Below are positions 41,005 to 50,600 of a stretch of DNA of 64,000 bases, in pieces. The notes under the pieces are model-generated. The model was not told the origin of the DNA. It was given only the letters and a program-made list of their open reading frames with translations, and made no database searches. The position numbers and the translations under genes were made by a program. Numbering within the stretch: the first letter of the stretch is position 1; every line of letters begins with the position of its first letter. This stretch comes from Undaria pinnatifida (Eukaryota > Sar > Phaeophyceae > Laminariales > Alariaceae), in the NCBI GenBank assembly GCA_012845835.1, contig JABAKD010000007.1, positions 14,409,342-14,473,341 on the forward strand, written 5' to 3'.

Positions 41005-41487
41005 TGAAAACCGAAATCAGCTCCGACAGATATGCGCGGCATACCCACCGAAGCCAACAAACAGTTCACGGAAAACCGCCCCGGACGCACAGCAAAGGAG
41101 ACATGTATAAGGAAGCCAACAGGCTGCGATACCTGCCTCGCTGAAGCAGATATACGAGACGAGGGCCATTCCGCAAGAAGATTTTGCAGCTTGAAGCGCT
41201 TATGGGACGGCAACGTAACCGTAAGCGCCTTCGTGTCAATGATCCAACCCAACACCTCCAGTTGCGAGTCCCAGTCAGTGATTTTTCTGGCGGACAGGAG
41301 GGGCGGATCAGAAACACCTCGTTCGCCCAACAATCGAAAATGGTCCGATGCCAGCGACTGGACAGCGCGCAAACAACGGCTACCCTCCGGCCACCATTGC
41401 AACTCGACGACAATGCCATCGTCTAAGTAATACGTTTCAGAGACGTAGTTCCCGGCGTTGCCACTTGAGCCAGAAACAGGCCCACAA
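41005..41487. repeat. Internal tandem duplication of the RT core, copy 2
   Basis: Partner of 40433-40913. Many substitutions separate the copies, so the duplication is not recent or not an assembly slip. Confidence 0.9.
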
Positions 41488-42569
41488 TGATGCCATCAAC
41501 CCCCAAAACCCCGGGCTATTACGCCACATAAATTGCGAGCGTAAATCCACGACGACTGGATCTCCGAACACGTAACCGAAAGCCGGCGCACCTGCCGGGT
41601 AAAGCAAAACCAGTCGAAAACATTATTGACGTCCACACGGCACAAGAGGATTCGAGCACTACTACCGTGGGTCTGCCTCAAAACCATCACCCGTAGTAAA
41701 ATATCATGAACCACGTGGTCGAGCTCGGACGGCGGCACGGAATCAATGTCCGTGTCACCGTTAACACTGGTCCGACCCCCCGCGCGCGGAAACGTGAGAT
41801 CATGAATAATCCGAAATTTGGGTTCGAGAACGACGCTAAGCGGTGAAATACGAAGCCCCAAATTTTGCCAGCGAAAGCAGTGAGGTGCCGATTTTGACGT
41901 GAGTACAGGGCAACACCGCCCTGACACTGTCTCAAGAGGGGGGAGTTCACCGAGGCGAGACGACCGAGGCTCGCGGAGCCTTGCTCGGCCATCGACTGCA
42001 CCACAACCGCCCGAGCATCCAAGCAAGCGTCGACCGCAACGAATCGCAAGGCACCCGAACGTACGCCATCAAACGCCCCTTGTACACGCAGCAAGTCAGC
42101 CGGCAACTCACGCACCCGCACACAAGAAACCGTACCTTTCTCGCCGAAGGGGACCGATCCCGGAGCCACCGCCACGCAAGCACGCCCCACACCCCCATCG
42201 CCAGCCAAAGCTACCAACGCACGCCCACGCTGCCCCCCTCCTACACGTTGGGTGGCCGGCCGGGCACCCGATCCCCCGCTGGCCCCCGGCGTCGTCACCG
42301 CTCTACCAACGGCAAGCTCAGCAGCCGCCCCCCCCAGGTGTTGGCCCAACCGACAGGAAGGGACCGTGACCTCATCCAGATCCAGCGCCGCCACTACCAC
42401 CCTCGGACCCACCGCGGGGCTCTGAGCGCAGCACCAACGCCGGCGACCCACCAGCCGGCGCCGCCGAACTTCCACTGTCGCGAAGAGCATCAGGTGAAGT
42501 GGCGTCGGCCGGGGGAGCCGAATGCAAGAATTTGAAGATGGAGACGAAGATCGTCGTTTACCATCTTGC

Positions 42570-43556
42570 TCATGACAGCCCGCGCCGCGGAGCCAGAGAG
42601 CAGGATAATATTGCTAAGCGCCGGCGTAGGTCGGCAGACGCTGTTGTGAAGGCGGCATCGATCGTTGCCACCCTCTCCCGGCAATAGCGGTCGCCGTCGC
42701 TGTCGAGGCAAAACCCAACAGACAGGACCGCCGCAAGAGCCTGGCGCAAGAAATGGAGGCGGTCAACGACCATCAGCAGGTGGTCGACTATCCCTTCCGC
42801 GCGCGGCCCGTACGCACGAACGTCAAAGTCACTGATCGCGCGGAGCTGGGTAGCCACTGCCGTCGTGACGTTGACGGCCTCGCCTACGAAGAACTGGATA
42901 TCCGCTGCCGAGTCGCCAATGTTGGGAGGTATGCGTCCGCGGAGCACCCAATGTTTTATGGACGCCATTTTTTTCCGTAGCGCAGTATCGTCAGTTAACC
43001 GCGGCCTTTCGACGTGGCGCTTCCTCGCGTCCCCACTGTCCCGCGGGGCCGGCTGCCGATCGGCAAAGTTGTCTATGAACTGCTGGAGCATGGCCTCCAC
43101 GTGCTCGGTTTTAGACGCGCCACCAGCAACCGCATCCTGCAGGGTTTCAAAGGAGGCAAGCAGTTGATACCTCGTCGACTTGAGGCGGAACACGTCTCCG
43201 TCTATCCGAGCAAACTCGCCAGACACCTGCCCTTGCCAGTGCAGCACTTCAGCCGATGTTACCCCCGCAGCCTCGGACACAGCGAGACTGGGGCTGAGCA
43301 AAGATGGTGCCGCGGTGGCAGACGCAGCAGTAGCAGCAGCCGAAATGGCTACGGCACGGCGACCTTCGGACTCAGCTTGCATAGCAGCCAGAGCTTCGGC
43401 ACGGCGGTTGTCGACCCCAGCTTGCACAGCGGCGACAGCAGCATGAGCCTCGACTCGCGCAGCATCTGCGGCGGCCTGATTAGGAACGCGTACAGCAGCA
43501 GCCACGAGAGCTTCAGATTCAGGTGACTTGCACTCCTCCATCGCCGGGGAGTGCAC
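42570..43556 (-). CDS. Gag-like first ORF of the DIRS-like element
   Basis: 328 codons without a stop, starting MHSPAMEECKSPESEAL and ending SLAPRRGLS. Residues about 15-110 are an Ala/Glu-rich run (AEALAAMQAESEGRRAVAIS) with heptad character. The middle holds EMLHWQGQ-like and QQFIDNFADRQ segments. The C-terminal half (IKHWVLRGRIPPNIGDS, GIVDHLLMVVDRLHFLRQAL) is helical. Position ahead of the RT and length fit the structural first ORF of a DIRS element; there is no sequence motif that proves it. It is the only intact frame of the element. Confidence 0.65.
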   Translation of the reverse strand: MHSPAMEECKSPESEALVAAAVRVPNQAAADAARVEAHAAVAAVQAGVDNRRAEALAAMQAESEGRRAVAISAAATAASATAAPSLLSPSLAVSEAAGVTSAEVLHWQGQVSGEFARIDGDVFRLKSTRYQLLASFETLQDAVAGGASKTEHVEAMLQQFIDNFADRQPAPRDSGDARKRHVERPRLTDDTALRKKMASIKHWVLRGRIPPNIGDSAADIQFFVGEAVNVTTAVATQLRAISDFDVRAYGPRAEGIVDHLLMVVDRLHFLRQALAAVLSVGFCLDSDGDRYCRERVATIDAAFTTASADLRRRLAILSCSLAPRRGLS

Positions 43557-43570
43557 GAACTTAAACTAGC

Positions 43571-43771
43571 CTTAAACTAGTCTGTATCACACCTTGGATC
43601 TGTAAGCTCTGACTCTGCTCCCCTACGCGCTCCGCGTGCAGGTCGTCGCATACACAGCTGGGCCAGGTGTGCCCAATGCTATCGCTCATACGACCATGAA
43701 TTACCGCATTGAACTGATTGGTCAAAGTTCTTACGTACGTACAAAACTCATATTTTCTCATACTTCGATAA
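43571..43771 (+). repeat. Terminal repeat A, right copy
   Basis: Same orientation as the left copy. CTTAAACTAG is itself duplicated just before it (43560-43570). Confidence 0.9.
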
Positions 43772-43780
43772 TATTCTGCA

Positions 43781-43838
43781 TCAACGCGGACCAGAGTTCC
43801 ATTCTGGTATATTGATACGAAGCAACATAGTGAATCCT
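43781..43838 (+). repeat. Terminal repeat X, right copy
   Basis: Follows repeat A by about 10 bases; on the left side X and A are 430 bases apart. The motif ACATAGTGAATCC at its end is the unit of the minisatellite that follows. Confidence 0.88.
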
Positions 43839-44010
43839 ACATCACATAGTGAATCCTACATCACATAGTGAATCCTACATCACAAAGTGAATCCTACATC
43901 ACATAGTGTTGAATCCTATATCACATGGTGAATCCTACATCACATAGTGAATCCTACATCACATAGTGAATCCTACATCACATGGTGAATCATACATCGC
44001 ATAGTGAATC
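43826..44010. repeat. 18/19-bp minisatellite CACATAGTGAATCCTACAT
   Basis: About ten units with single-base variants, one with a GTT insertion. It starts exactly at the end of terminal repeat X and uses its last bases as its unit. Confidence 0.93.
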
Positions 44011-46340
44011 TATCATCTCTCGTGCATTTGACAACTGTCATGATAATGCTCATTCCATCCTATATGTGAACTCAAAAGTGCAATCTTCGAATTGAAACAA
44101 TGTGTAAGAGCATCGCCTTCAACAACATTTTCCTGATCCAAAAAAGAAAACAATCAGATAAGATATAACTGCTCCACTCCGGAATCAAGATATACTTTGT
44201 CCAACCAGTTTCCCTCTGGTTTAGTCCATGCCAAACTCTCCACCCGTGTTGGTATTACAGGACACTTTGATTAGGACATGGCATGTGCCTCTTCAACTAA
44301 TTCTGGAAGCCAGCATTCATCATACATACATACCTACTCTACCTGTTCAAAACAATATGTCTATTCTCAAATTATGTGAGTCATGAAGCATCCTACCAGC
44401 AATGTGCGTCACTTGAAAAAATCAACTTCACATATAGTACCAAGTACTGCATTCTTGCAGGCATAATACCGGGGTGGAAACTTCAGTTTTCCGAGAACAA
44501 CACAAAAACGCTTTCTACCGTCGTACCGCCAATCCCATCGAATGTAGTAATCGAAAAGCAAAATATCAGGTATTATCTCGTGTATCAATACGTGCAAAAA
44601 TGATTAAGTTGCATGTACCCGTGACCTCGTGGCATGTATCAACACTAGCTACCAGAGTATTCATGATTCCAAAGTTCCGTGCCAGGTACAACGATTCATA
44701 CTTCCATCTCAACTTCGACTATTCGTCCAAAGTCCACCATAGAAAGTATTTTGGTTTTAAAGCACACCAATTTCTCTGTTTTCCGGGTGCAAATCTAGTC
44801 CCACCATTATACTCCCCATTTTTTGAAAATCCAAACGGTATCATGCTTACTAGCTAATGGGGGTGGACATGATGCAGGGATAAGAGAGCGTCGGGGGCAG
44901 ACACAGTGGGGAAGGGAACACATGAGACTACGGCTGGCCGTGACCTATCTTCCATTCAAATATGTAACCTGAACGCACTTTGCCTCATAATACCAACTTA
45001 AATGCCCAACCAAGAACTGAACCAAACCCCGAGTCGGAAAGGAAAAAACGTAATGAAAGCGAAACGTGCCTTTATAAACACGTGCTCTTGCGGCAGGCGA
45101 TTGTTTTCTCTTTCTCGCGTTGACGCTTTCGTAGCAAACAGCGCCTTCTCGGCCGTTCTTGTTCCTCGTCAGGCCCTGCGAAGAAGCCAATCCCTAATTT
45201 GCCACCAAGCCTTCTACTCTCCCAATCCTTCTCTTGTTTCAAATGTTCTCCACCCTCCTTCGCATCTGCCGTGTCAAACATCCGCCCACGTTGCGCATCG
45301 TCGGCCTGACGGTGCACATCGTCAATGACGGCCCGGCACGAGAGCGTGACATGCTAACCCGATACACGTCCGCTCGGCGGGGACGATATCGGCTTTTCTC
45401 CACCGGTACCATCGTCTTCGTCAAGCCAGGCCGGCGGCGGTGATTCCTGCTGATGCTTTCCACCACCCCTAGCTCAGCTACCACCATACTGTACCAGTAT
45501 TGCTCGTCGTGTCCCAGCTCTTCCAAAAAAATAACTCTCTCTTCCTACTCCTCTTCCACCCACAAATTCACTCGCCCTCGTTGCTCCTCGCGGGCAGAAG
45601 TCCATGTCAACAAGAACGAATACGTCCTCTGCTGTTCAGGCTGGTGCTCCAACAACCTTGCGGCGTTCTCGCTCGATAACTGCTGCTCTGAGTAGATGGC
45701 GGGGCATGGCTCTTCTTTGGCCTGTGCCCCCTATCATTCCGCTCGAGCCTCTACTTGTGGTCGGCTTGCCTTGGCGGCGACTCGCTGGTCTAGCAACTCT
45801 TATACTATTTCGTATGCTCGCCTTCGTACTTCGGCTCCGTATTGTGTATCGCTTCCGTTTCGTCTCCAGAGCAGATCAGCTGGGTTTGATAGTCCCATGT
45901 TTAGAAAAATCCCACTTCAGGGGCATCTGTCCGCTAGTCTTGCCGCAGGGCATCCGAGTTATCCATGTTACCTCCTGACGAAGGGCATGTCGCCAATTGA
46001 CACTTCTGTGCTTGAGCTGGATCATGCGTGGGAAGCTCGGGTGAATGAAGGGCTCCCCCTCTGGGTTGGTCTCCCTGGTTGTGGGGTCGCCCTTCATGTC
46101 TCCAGGCCGCGTCTGACCGCCGATACAGCAGTATCGAACATCTCACGAAGCGGACGGCGCTCTTCCCCCGACGAGCTTGCCCCGATATTGGGACCCATTG
46201 CCCTAGCCACTACCCGGTTATCTTGTCGTACGACCACGCTATCACAATGGATGAACCCAGGGTTTAAGGGCACAGGCTGGCTCGCGGGGACAGGAGTCAC
46301 GAAATCCGGAACGCCATCGGGCTGGGAAGAGAGAACAAAA
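44011..46340. other. Unrecognised open frames, no firm gene
   Basis: 44474-44857 and 45604-45978/45696-46421 are open. The last reads FRKIPLQGHLSASLAAGH, then LLTKGMSPIDTSVLELDHAW and LWVGLPGCGVALH. No splice sites, start context or family supports them, and overlapping frames are open as well. They could be remains of a retroelement. Confidence 0.3.
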
Positions 46341-46345
46341 AGAAT

Positions 46346-46560
46346 ATATATATGTACGCAAAAGAAGGACGTAAGGAAGGAAGTCGCCACTCAGGGGCTC
46401 TCCCACTCGCACACGTGGTGACCCTAATCATGGGATTAGGGATCACTTATTTATTGCGATGTATCCGTTCGGGAAACCATATGTTCCCCCTCATCTCCGA
46501 AGGTGCTATGATAACATACGCTAAAATACCACGTAGAAATCAGATTTGTGCAAAGGCATT
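46346..46560 (+). repeat. Direct repeat D2, right copy
   Basis: GGAAGGAAGTCGCCACTCAG, GTGGTGACCCTAATCATGG, GTATCCGTTCGGGAAACC and AGAAATCAGATTTGTG match 37283-37485 in orientation and order. AATCAGATTTGTGCAAAGGC is itself doubled (46537 and 46565). Confidence 0.8.
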
Positions 46561-46719
46561 ATCCAACAGACAAAATCAGATTTGTGCAAAGGCATTATCC
46601 AACAGACCCGTTCGCGGAAAAATAATTGTCCAGGGATTCAAAATCCAAACTCGTCCCCGCGATTCTCGGAGGTGTTTCTTACCTCCCGTACGTAGCACGT
46701 TCCAGGTATAGGGGACGGA

Positions 46720-47220
46720 TAATAAAGGGGTTAGACAGTGCTCTTCGAACAAAGTGATTTGACCGGCAAAACTTACAGCAACGCCCACTGAGCTACCTAA
46801 TTACTAGATTCCGTAGCTCAGTGGGTAGTGCTACATATGTTAAACTACCAAAACAACCATTCATAATGCCGTCAGCGCGGACGCTTGAATAAGGCAAATG
46901 TGAAGTCGGTGAGAGTCGATCTCACGACACATAGCACTACTCACTGTCACGTGACTCAGTAACACCAACAGTGGGTAATGCTAAACATCAACCAAATATG
47001 GTTTTGAGTTAGTAAATGAATCATCACAGATTTCGTAAGAGGGATCTCCGGAGGTATCCCCTCGCCATGTACGACAGTTAGTAGCTACTCAGGAGAACGA
47101 AATAATCTAACAGCTAAAATAACCATTCGTAGTGTCTTCAACGCGCGTGCTCCTTAATACCAAATATGTTCTCGGTGATAATTGTACTCACTTCACATCC
47201 TTTGTTGGTTACATAGCACT
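46720..47220. repeat. tRNA-like foldback repeat, copy 1
   Basis: Two tRNA-like heads face each other: CCCACTGAGCTAC at 46784-46796 and GTAGCTCAGTGGG at 46813-46825, a perfect 13-bp inverted repeat. The rightward unit runs to a B-box-like GAGAGTCGATCTCAC near 46909 and is followed by GTCACGTGAC at 46949. GGGATCTCCGGAGGTATCCC and CTACTCAGGAG to its right match the arms of the 57.2-58.1 kb structure. Confidence 0.7.
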
Positions 47221-47671
47221 ATTCCCTCTGAGATGAAAGGCAACGACACGCAGCAGCGGTGGTTGTAGCTACAATACAGCAAGCGATTGGAGGTCGCCAT
47301 GAAAAAAGCGACGTCATGGAGAAAGTTAGATTCCAATTTGGAAATGATACCAATTTGGAAATGCTGTCTCTAGATTTTTTCGTCATTGCCAAGATCCAAT
47401 AATAGCTCTGGCGTATCCCGCCCAAAATACAACAAGAAACACACTTCTGGCTTGTCTCGCTCAGCGTCGTCTCGCGTCCATTTCAAGGTGCGAAACGGAT
47501 ACGGCAGGTCGACGGGCGTTGGAGCCGCCCGCCGAAGACGGCGCTCTTACGAAACTATTTGACCGAAAATTCCACTTCTGAGAATCGCATACTGGGGCCG
47601 AGACGAAAAACTCTCCTGACCGAGTCCCCGACGAAAAGAATGATAATAAATTAGACTATAAAAATAAAAAA
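47221..47671. other. No gene seen
   Basis: TTCCAATTTGGAAATG is tandemly doubled near 47331. No other structure found. Confidence 0.5.
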
Positions 47672-48470
47672 ATACTCCAGCTGTGAGATCGAATATTTTG
47701 TCGAAAGTCATCTTTGCAAGCTGTGAGTGATACTCCGATCTCGCGTATTACGGGTTGTGTGTCCTCATTAAGGATATAGGTCGGCGACCCCCCTTGCAAC
47801 TACAGTGTTGTAGCTATCAGGGTCAACAGGGTGGTGCTAGGCAGTCTGTGCGCGGAAACTATATAACCCGTTTCTGAGGGGGACAAAATCTGACAGCTGT
47901 GGAAGGAAATGCATCAGTTTATCAAGTGAATCCTGTAAGTCGAATGTCCGGTGAGGGGACGGTGGAGATTTTTAGGACGTGGGGGGCTGATTTTGATCAA
48001 ACGGGGGGCGGGAGGGGGGAAGGGGGGGGAGAGGGGGGGTGGGGCAGGTCAATTCGTGCGTGGAAACTATAAATCCTTTATGTGGGGGAGGGCGGGGGAA
48101 TGTGGCGGGGGAGGCGGGGGGCGGGAGGGGAGGGCTTTAGGTCGTATAGATGTAGGGGTTTGCTGTACGCGTGGTGCTAGGTCTAGGCGATGGTGCCGGT
48201 GGTTGGAAAGGAGGGGGCGTTGGGGGCGGCGGTGGGAGGGAATTGCAGCAGCGGCATGGACGTGGAAGTGTTTATTACTCTGGCGAATTTCGATATTGGG
48301 TGGGGCGTTTAAGCATAAGGAATCGAGGAAGAAAAAAAAAATAAGGGCGGGGGGGGGGGAGGGAGGGGGGGGGCTCAGGAGGTTTAGGTCACATGTAATA
48401 TTTAAATACACTCCAGCTATGAGATCAAGGATTTGGTCGACACTGATATATATATGAATATCGTTTCACC
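47672..48470 (+). repeat. R1 repeat, full-length copy, forward
   Basis: Starts ACTCCAGCTGTGAGATCGAA and ends ACTCCAGCTATGAGATCAAG near 48411, the same motif in the same direction. Between them: CGATCTCGCGTATTACGGG, TCAGGGTCAACAGGGTGGTG, TGACAGCTGTGGAAGG, a G-rich body, and GCGTGGTGCTAGGTCTAGGC. The ORF at 47951-48457 is a Gly/Arg-rich artefact of the body. Confidence 0.85.
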
Positions 48471-48519
48471 AGTAATCGCCGCATCCAGCTCATTATTTGG
48501 CCTAGAAGTTCTAATTCCC

Positions 48520-48930
48520 CCCCCCTCCCCTGCTTCTCTGCCGCCCCCACCATATCTATAGACCCAACATCATGACCTAACAATATGGAGTAAGCTCCAA
48601 GTAGAATTCATCTATGTGACCGCAGCAGATGTTGAAAGTATTGCCCCTGCCCCCTTGTCAAGCCCACCGCCCCCTGCTCCCCGGTCATGAGACTATTCAT
48701 GTAGTAGACTGATGATGCAATTCGCAGTCAGTCGTCGTCATATTTTGCACCCGTCAAAAACCGGTTCTATAGTTTCCGTGCAAAGATTGTTTAACATCAC
48801 CCAGTCGACCCTGGTAGAAGCTAGTTCTAATGGGAGTCTCTGACCTGTATCGTAAATGACGACACACCCCCAGTAAATCCCACGATCGGAGTATCATACA
48901 CAGCGGGCAAAAGACGTTTTTGCTGAATTT
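48520..48930 (-). repeat. R1 repeat, partial copy, reverse
   Basis: CAAAAACCGGTTCTATAGTT, AACATCACCCAGTCGACCCT and CACGATCGGAGTATCATACA follow the order of the reverse copies; the C-rich body is shortened. Confidence 0.75.
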
Positions 48931-48944
48931 TTCAGGGCTTGTCA

Positions 48945-49330
48945 TCGACCGACGCTGGTGGGGCGGGCCATCATTTTTTATTGTTGCAGTGGGCCCGGCC
49001 CGACCAATCAAGTTAATTTTTGGGGGGCCGCGGCCTTTCCCGGCCCATCAAAGTTGTATTTTAAAGCCAGCGGCCGGTCCAGTAAACCACAATTTCATGG
49101 GATCGGCCGCGACCCGGCCCGGGCCATCAAAGTTCTAGGGCATGGGCCATCGTCCGGCCTGGCTCATCGAATTTGAAATTTTATCCGCCCGACCCAGCCC
49201 GGCCCGGCCCTTCACAATTTCAAATTTGTCCGCCCGGCCCAGCCCATGATACTTGCAGCGAGGCCCACGAGACACGGGCTTCATATCGGCCGGCCCGTGG
49301 GTTTTGAGAGTCGGTCCATTGTCCGGCCCA
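48945..49330. repeat. GGCCCGGCCCATCA minisatellite, block 1
   Basis: Diverged units of about 40-50 bp, each made of GGCCCGGCCC, then CATCA or CCATCAAAGTT and an AT-rich tail (AATTTCAAATT). Confidence 0.85.
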
Positions 49331-49469
49331 CGTGCAAGCCCATGTGTTACCCCGTACCAAAAAGTGCACACTGATGTCATTATATTTTTTCGTTGTGATA
49401 ACTATTGGCTGATGTTATTACCAGGAAATATATCATATTCAGCCAGCTGATATCATCTCATTATCCTTC

Positions 49470-50600
49470 TAGCCATCCATGCTGTAGCTGCAACTCCCCT
49501 CCCGCCCCCTTTTTGTTTTTTGCCCACTTTGTTCAAGCGCCCCACTTACAATCGAAATCAGCCACAGAAACAAACACTTCTAAGCATTTGATATAACGTC
49601 ATTGTCTTTCTAGCCATCCATGACGTAGCTTTCATTCATCCCCCATCCCCCCCTTTAACGCCCCCTCCTTCCCCACACCCTGCACGGTCGCCTAGACCCA
49701 GCACCGCGCGTGTAGCAAAGCCCTACATATATGAAAAATACGCGCGATCGGAGGATCACACACAATGTTGCGAAGATCAGTATCGATCAAATCTTTCATC
49801 TCATAGCTGGAGTGTATTCCAATATAATATGTGCCCTAAACGTCTTGAAAACCCTCCCCTCCCCCCCCACCCCTTATTTTTCTTTTTAGTTTTTCTGTTC
49901 CTCGGCCTCTCTTGTTTTAACGCCCCACCTAATATCGAAATCCGCCAAAGTAATAAACACTTCCACACCCTGGATATCGCCTCATTATCATTTTACAGAC
50001 GTCGATGCCGCTTCTTCAATTCCCACCCCCTCCCGCCCCAATTGGCCCCTCCTCTCCCACCACCCACACCATCATCCCGTAGGCCTAGCACCACGCGTAT
50101 AGCAAACCCCTACATCTATGCGACGTAACGCCCCCCCCTCCTACCGACCCCCGCAACCCCCCCCCCCCCCCCCCCCCCTCCCCAAAAAATAGGAGATATA
50201 GTTCTCACGCACAAATTGACCCGCCCCACCTGTCCCTCCCCCCCTTCCCCCCCTCCCGTCCGTCCTTTTGATCAAAATCAGGCCCTCACATGCTCAAAAT
50301 CTCCGCCCTCCCCTCGCCGGTTATTCGACTTACAGGTCTCCATTGATAAACTCATGAATTCCCGTCCATACCTGTCAGATTTTGTCACCCTCAAAAACGG
50401 GTTTTATAGTTTCCGCGCACAGACTGACTAAAATCACCCTGTTGACCCTGATAGCTACACTGTAGTTGCAAGGGGAGTCGATGACCTATATCCTCAATGA
50501 GAAGACACAACCCGTAATACGCGCGATCGGAGTATCACACACAGTTTGCAAAGATGAGTTTGGACAAAGTCTTCGATCTCACAGCTGGAGTGTATTTTAA
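49470..50600 (-). repeat. R1 repeats, two tandem reverse copies
   Basis: A partial copy to about 49815 ends CATCTCATAGCTGGAGTGTA. A full copy follows to 50600 and ends ATCTCACAGCTGGAGTGTAT. The terminal segments 49740-49815 and 50516-50593 share at least 75 bp (GCGCGATCGGAG, ATCACACACA, GAT..AAT/GTCTTCGATC). Includes a C run of about 20 at 50157. Confidence 0.82.

Larger units (their letters stand above)
40433..42490 (-). pseudogene. Reverse transcriptase of the DIRS-like element, core duplicated
   Basis: The N-terminal part (42490-41687 and 42026-41496, two frames) has LEPKFRIIHDLTFPRAGG, RTSVNGDTDID and LLCRVDVNNVFDWF. The active-site block appears twice. At about 41428-41005 it reads YYLDDGIVVELQWWPEG; at 40863-40433 it reads RYYVDDGIVVELLWRPDG. 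Each is followed by RKITDWD and VLGWIIDT. So the palm region is tandemly repeated, one copy with YVDD and one with YLDD. Frameshifts make the whole non-functional. Confidence 0.72.
38226..43840 (-). mobile_element. DIRS-like tyrosine-recombinase retroelement (degenerate)
   Basis: On the minus strand, in order: a gag-like ORF (43556-42570), reverse transcriptase with RNase H (about 42490-39790, frame-broken, with a duplicated core), and a tyrosine recombinase (39814-39215). This is the DIRS-order gene set; no integrase of DDE type is seen. A 200-bp sequence (38712-38913 and 43571-43771) and a 55-bp sequence (38226-38280 and 43781-43838) flank it as direct repeats. Direct rather than inverted ends suggest the PAT/Ngaro style with split direct repeats; that is inference. 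Frameshifts and a lost recombinase C-terminus show it is inactive. Confidence 0.78.

Noticed and set aside
41981-42535. 184-codon plus-strand ORF (and 41899-42369)
   Set aside because: Antisense to the RT region of the DIRS-like element; Pro/Arg/His-rich composition of a shadow.
43014-43526. 170-codon plus-strand ORF
   Set aside because: Antisense to the gag-like ORF, which has the more protein-like composition.
43826-44010. Regular repeats that could suggest a CRISPR array
   Set aside because: Units are adjacent without spacers, and the genome is eukaryotic; it is a minisatellite.
47951-48457. 168-codon Gly/Arg-rich ORF
   Set aside because: Translation of the G-rich body of an R1 repeat.
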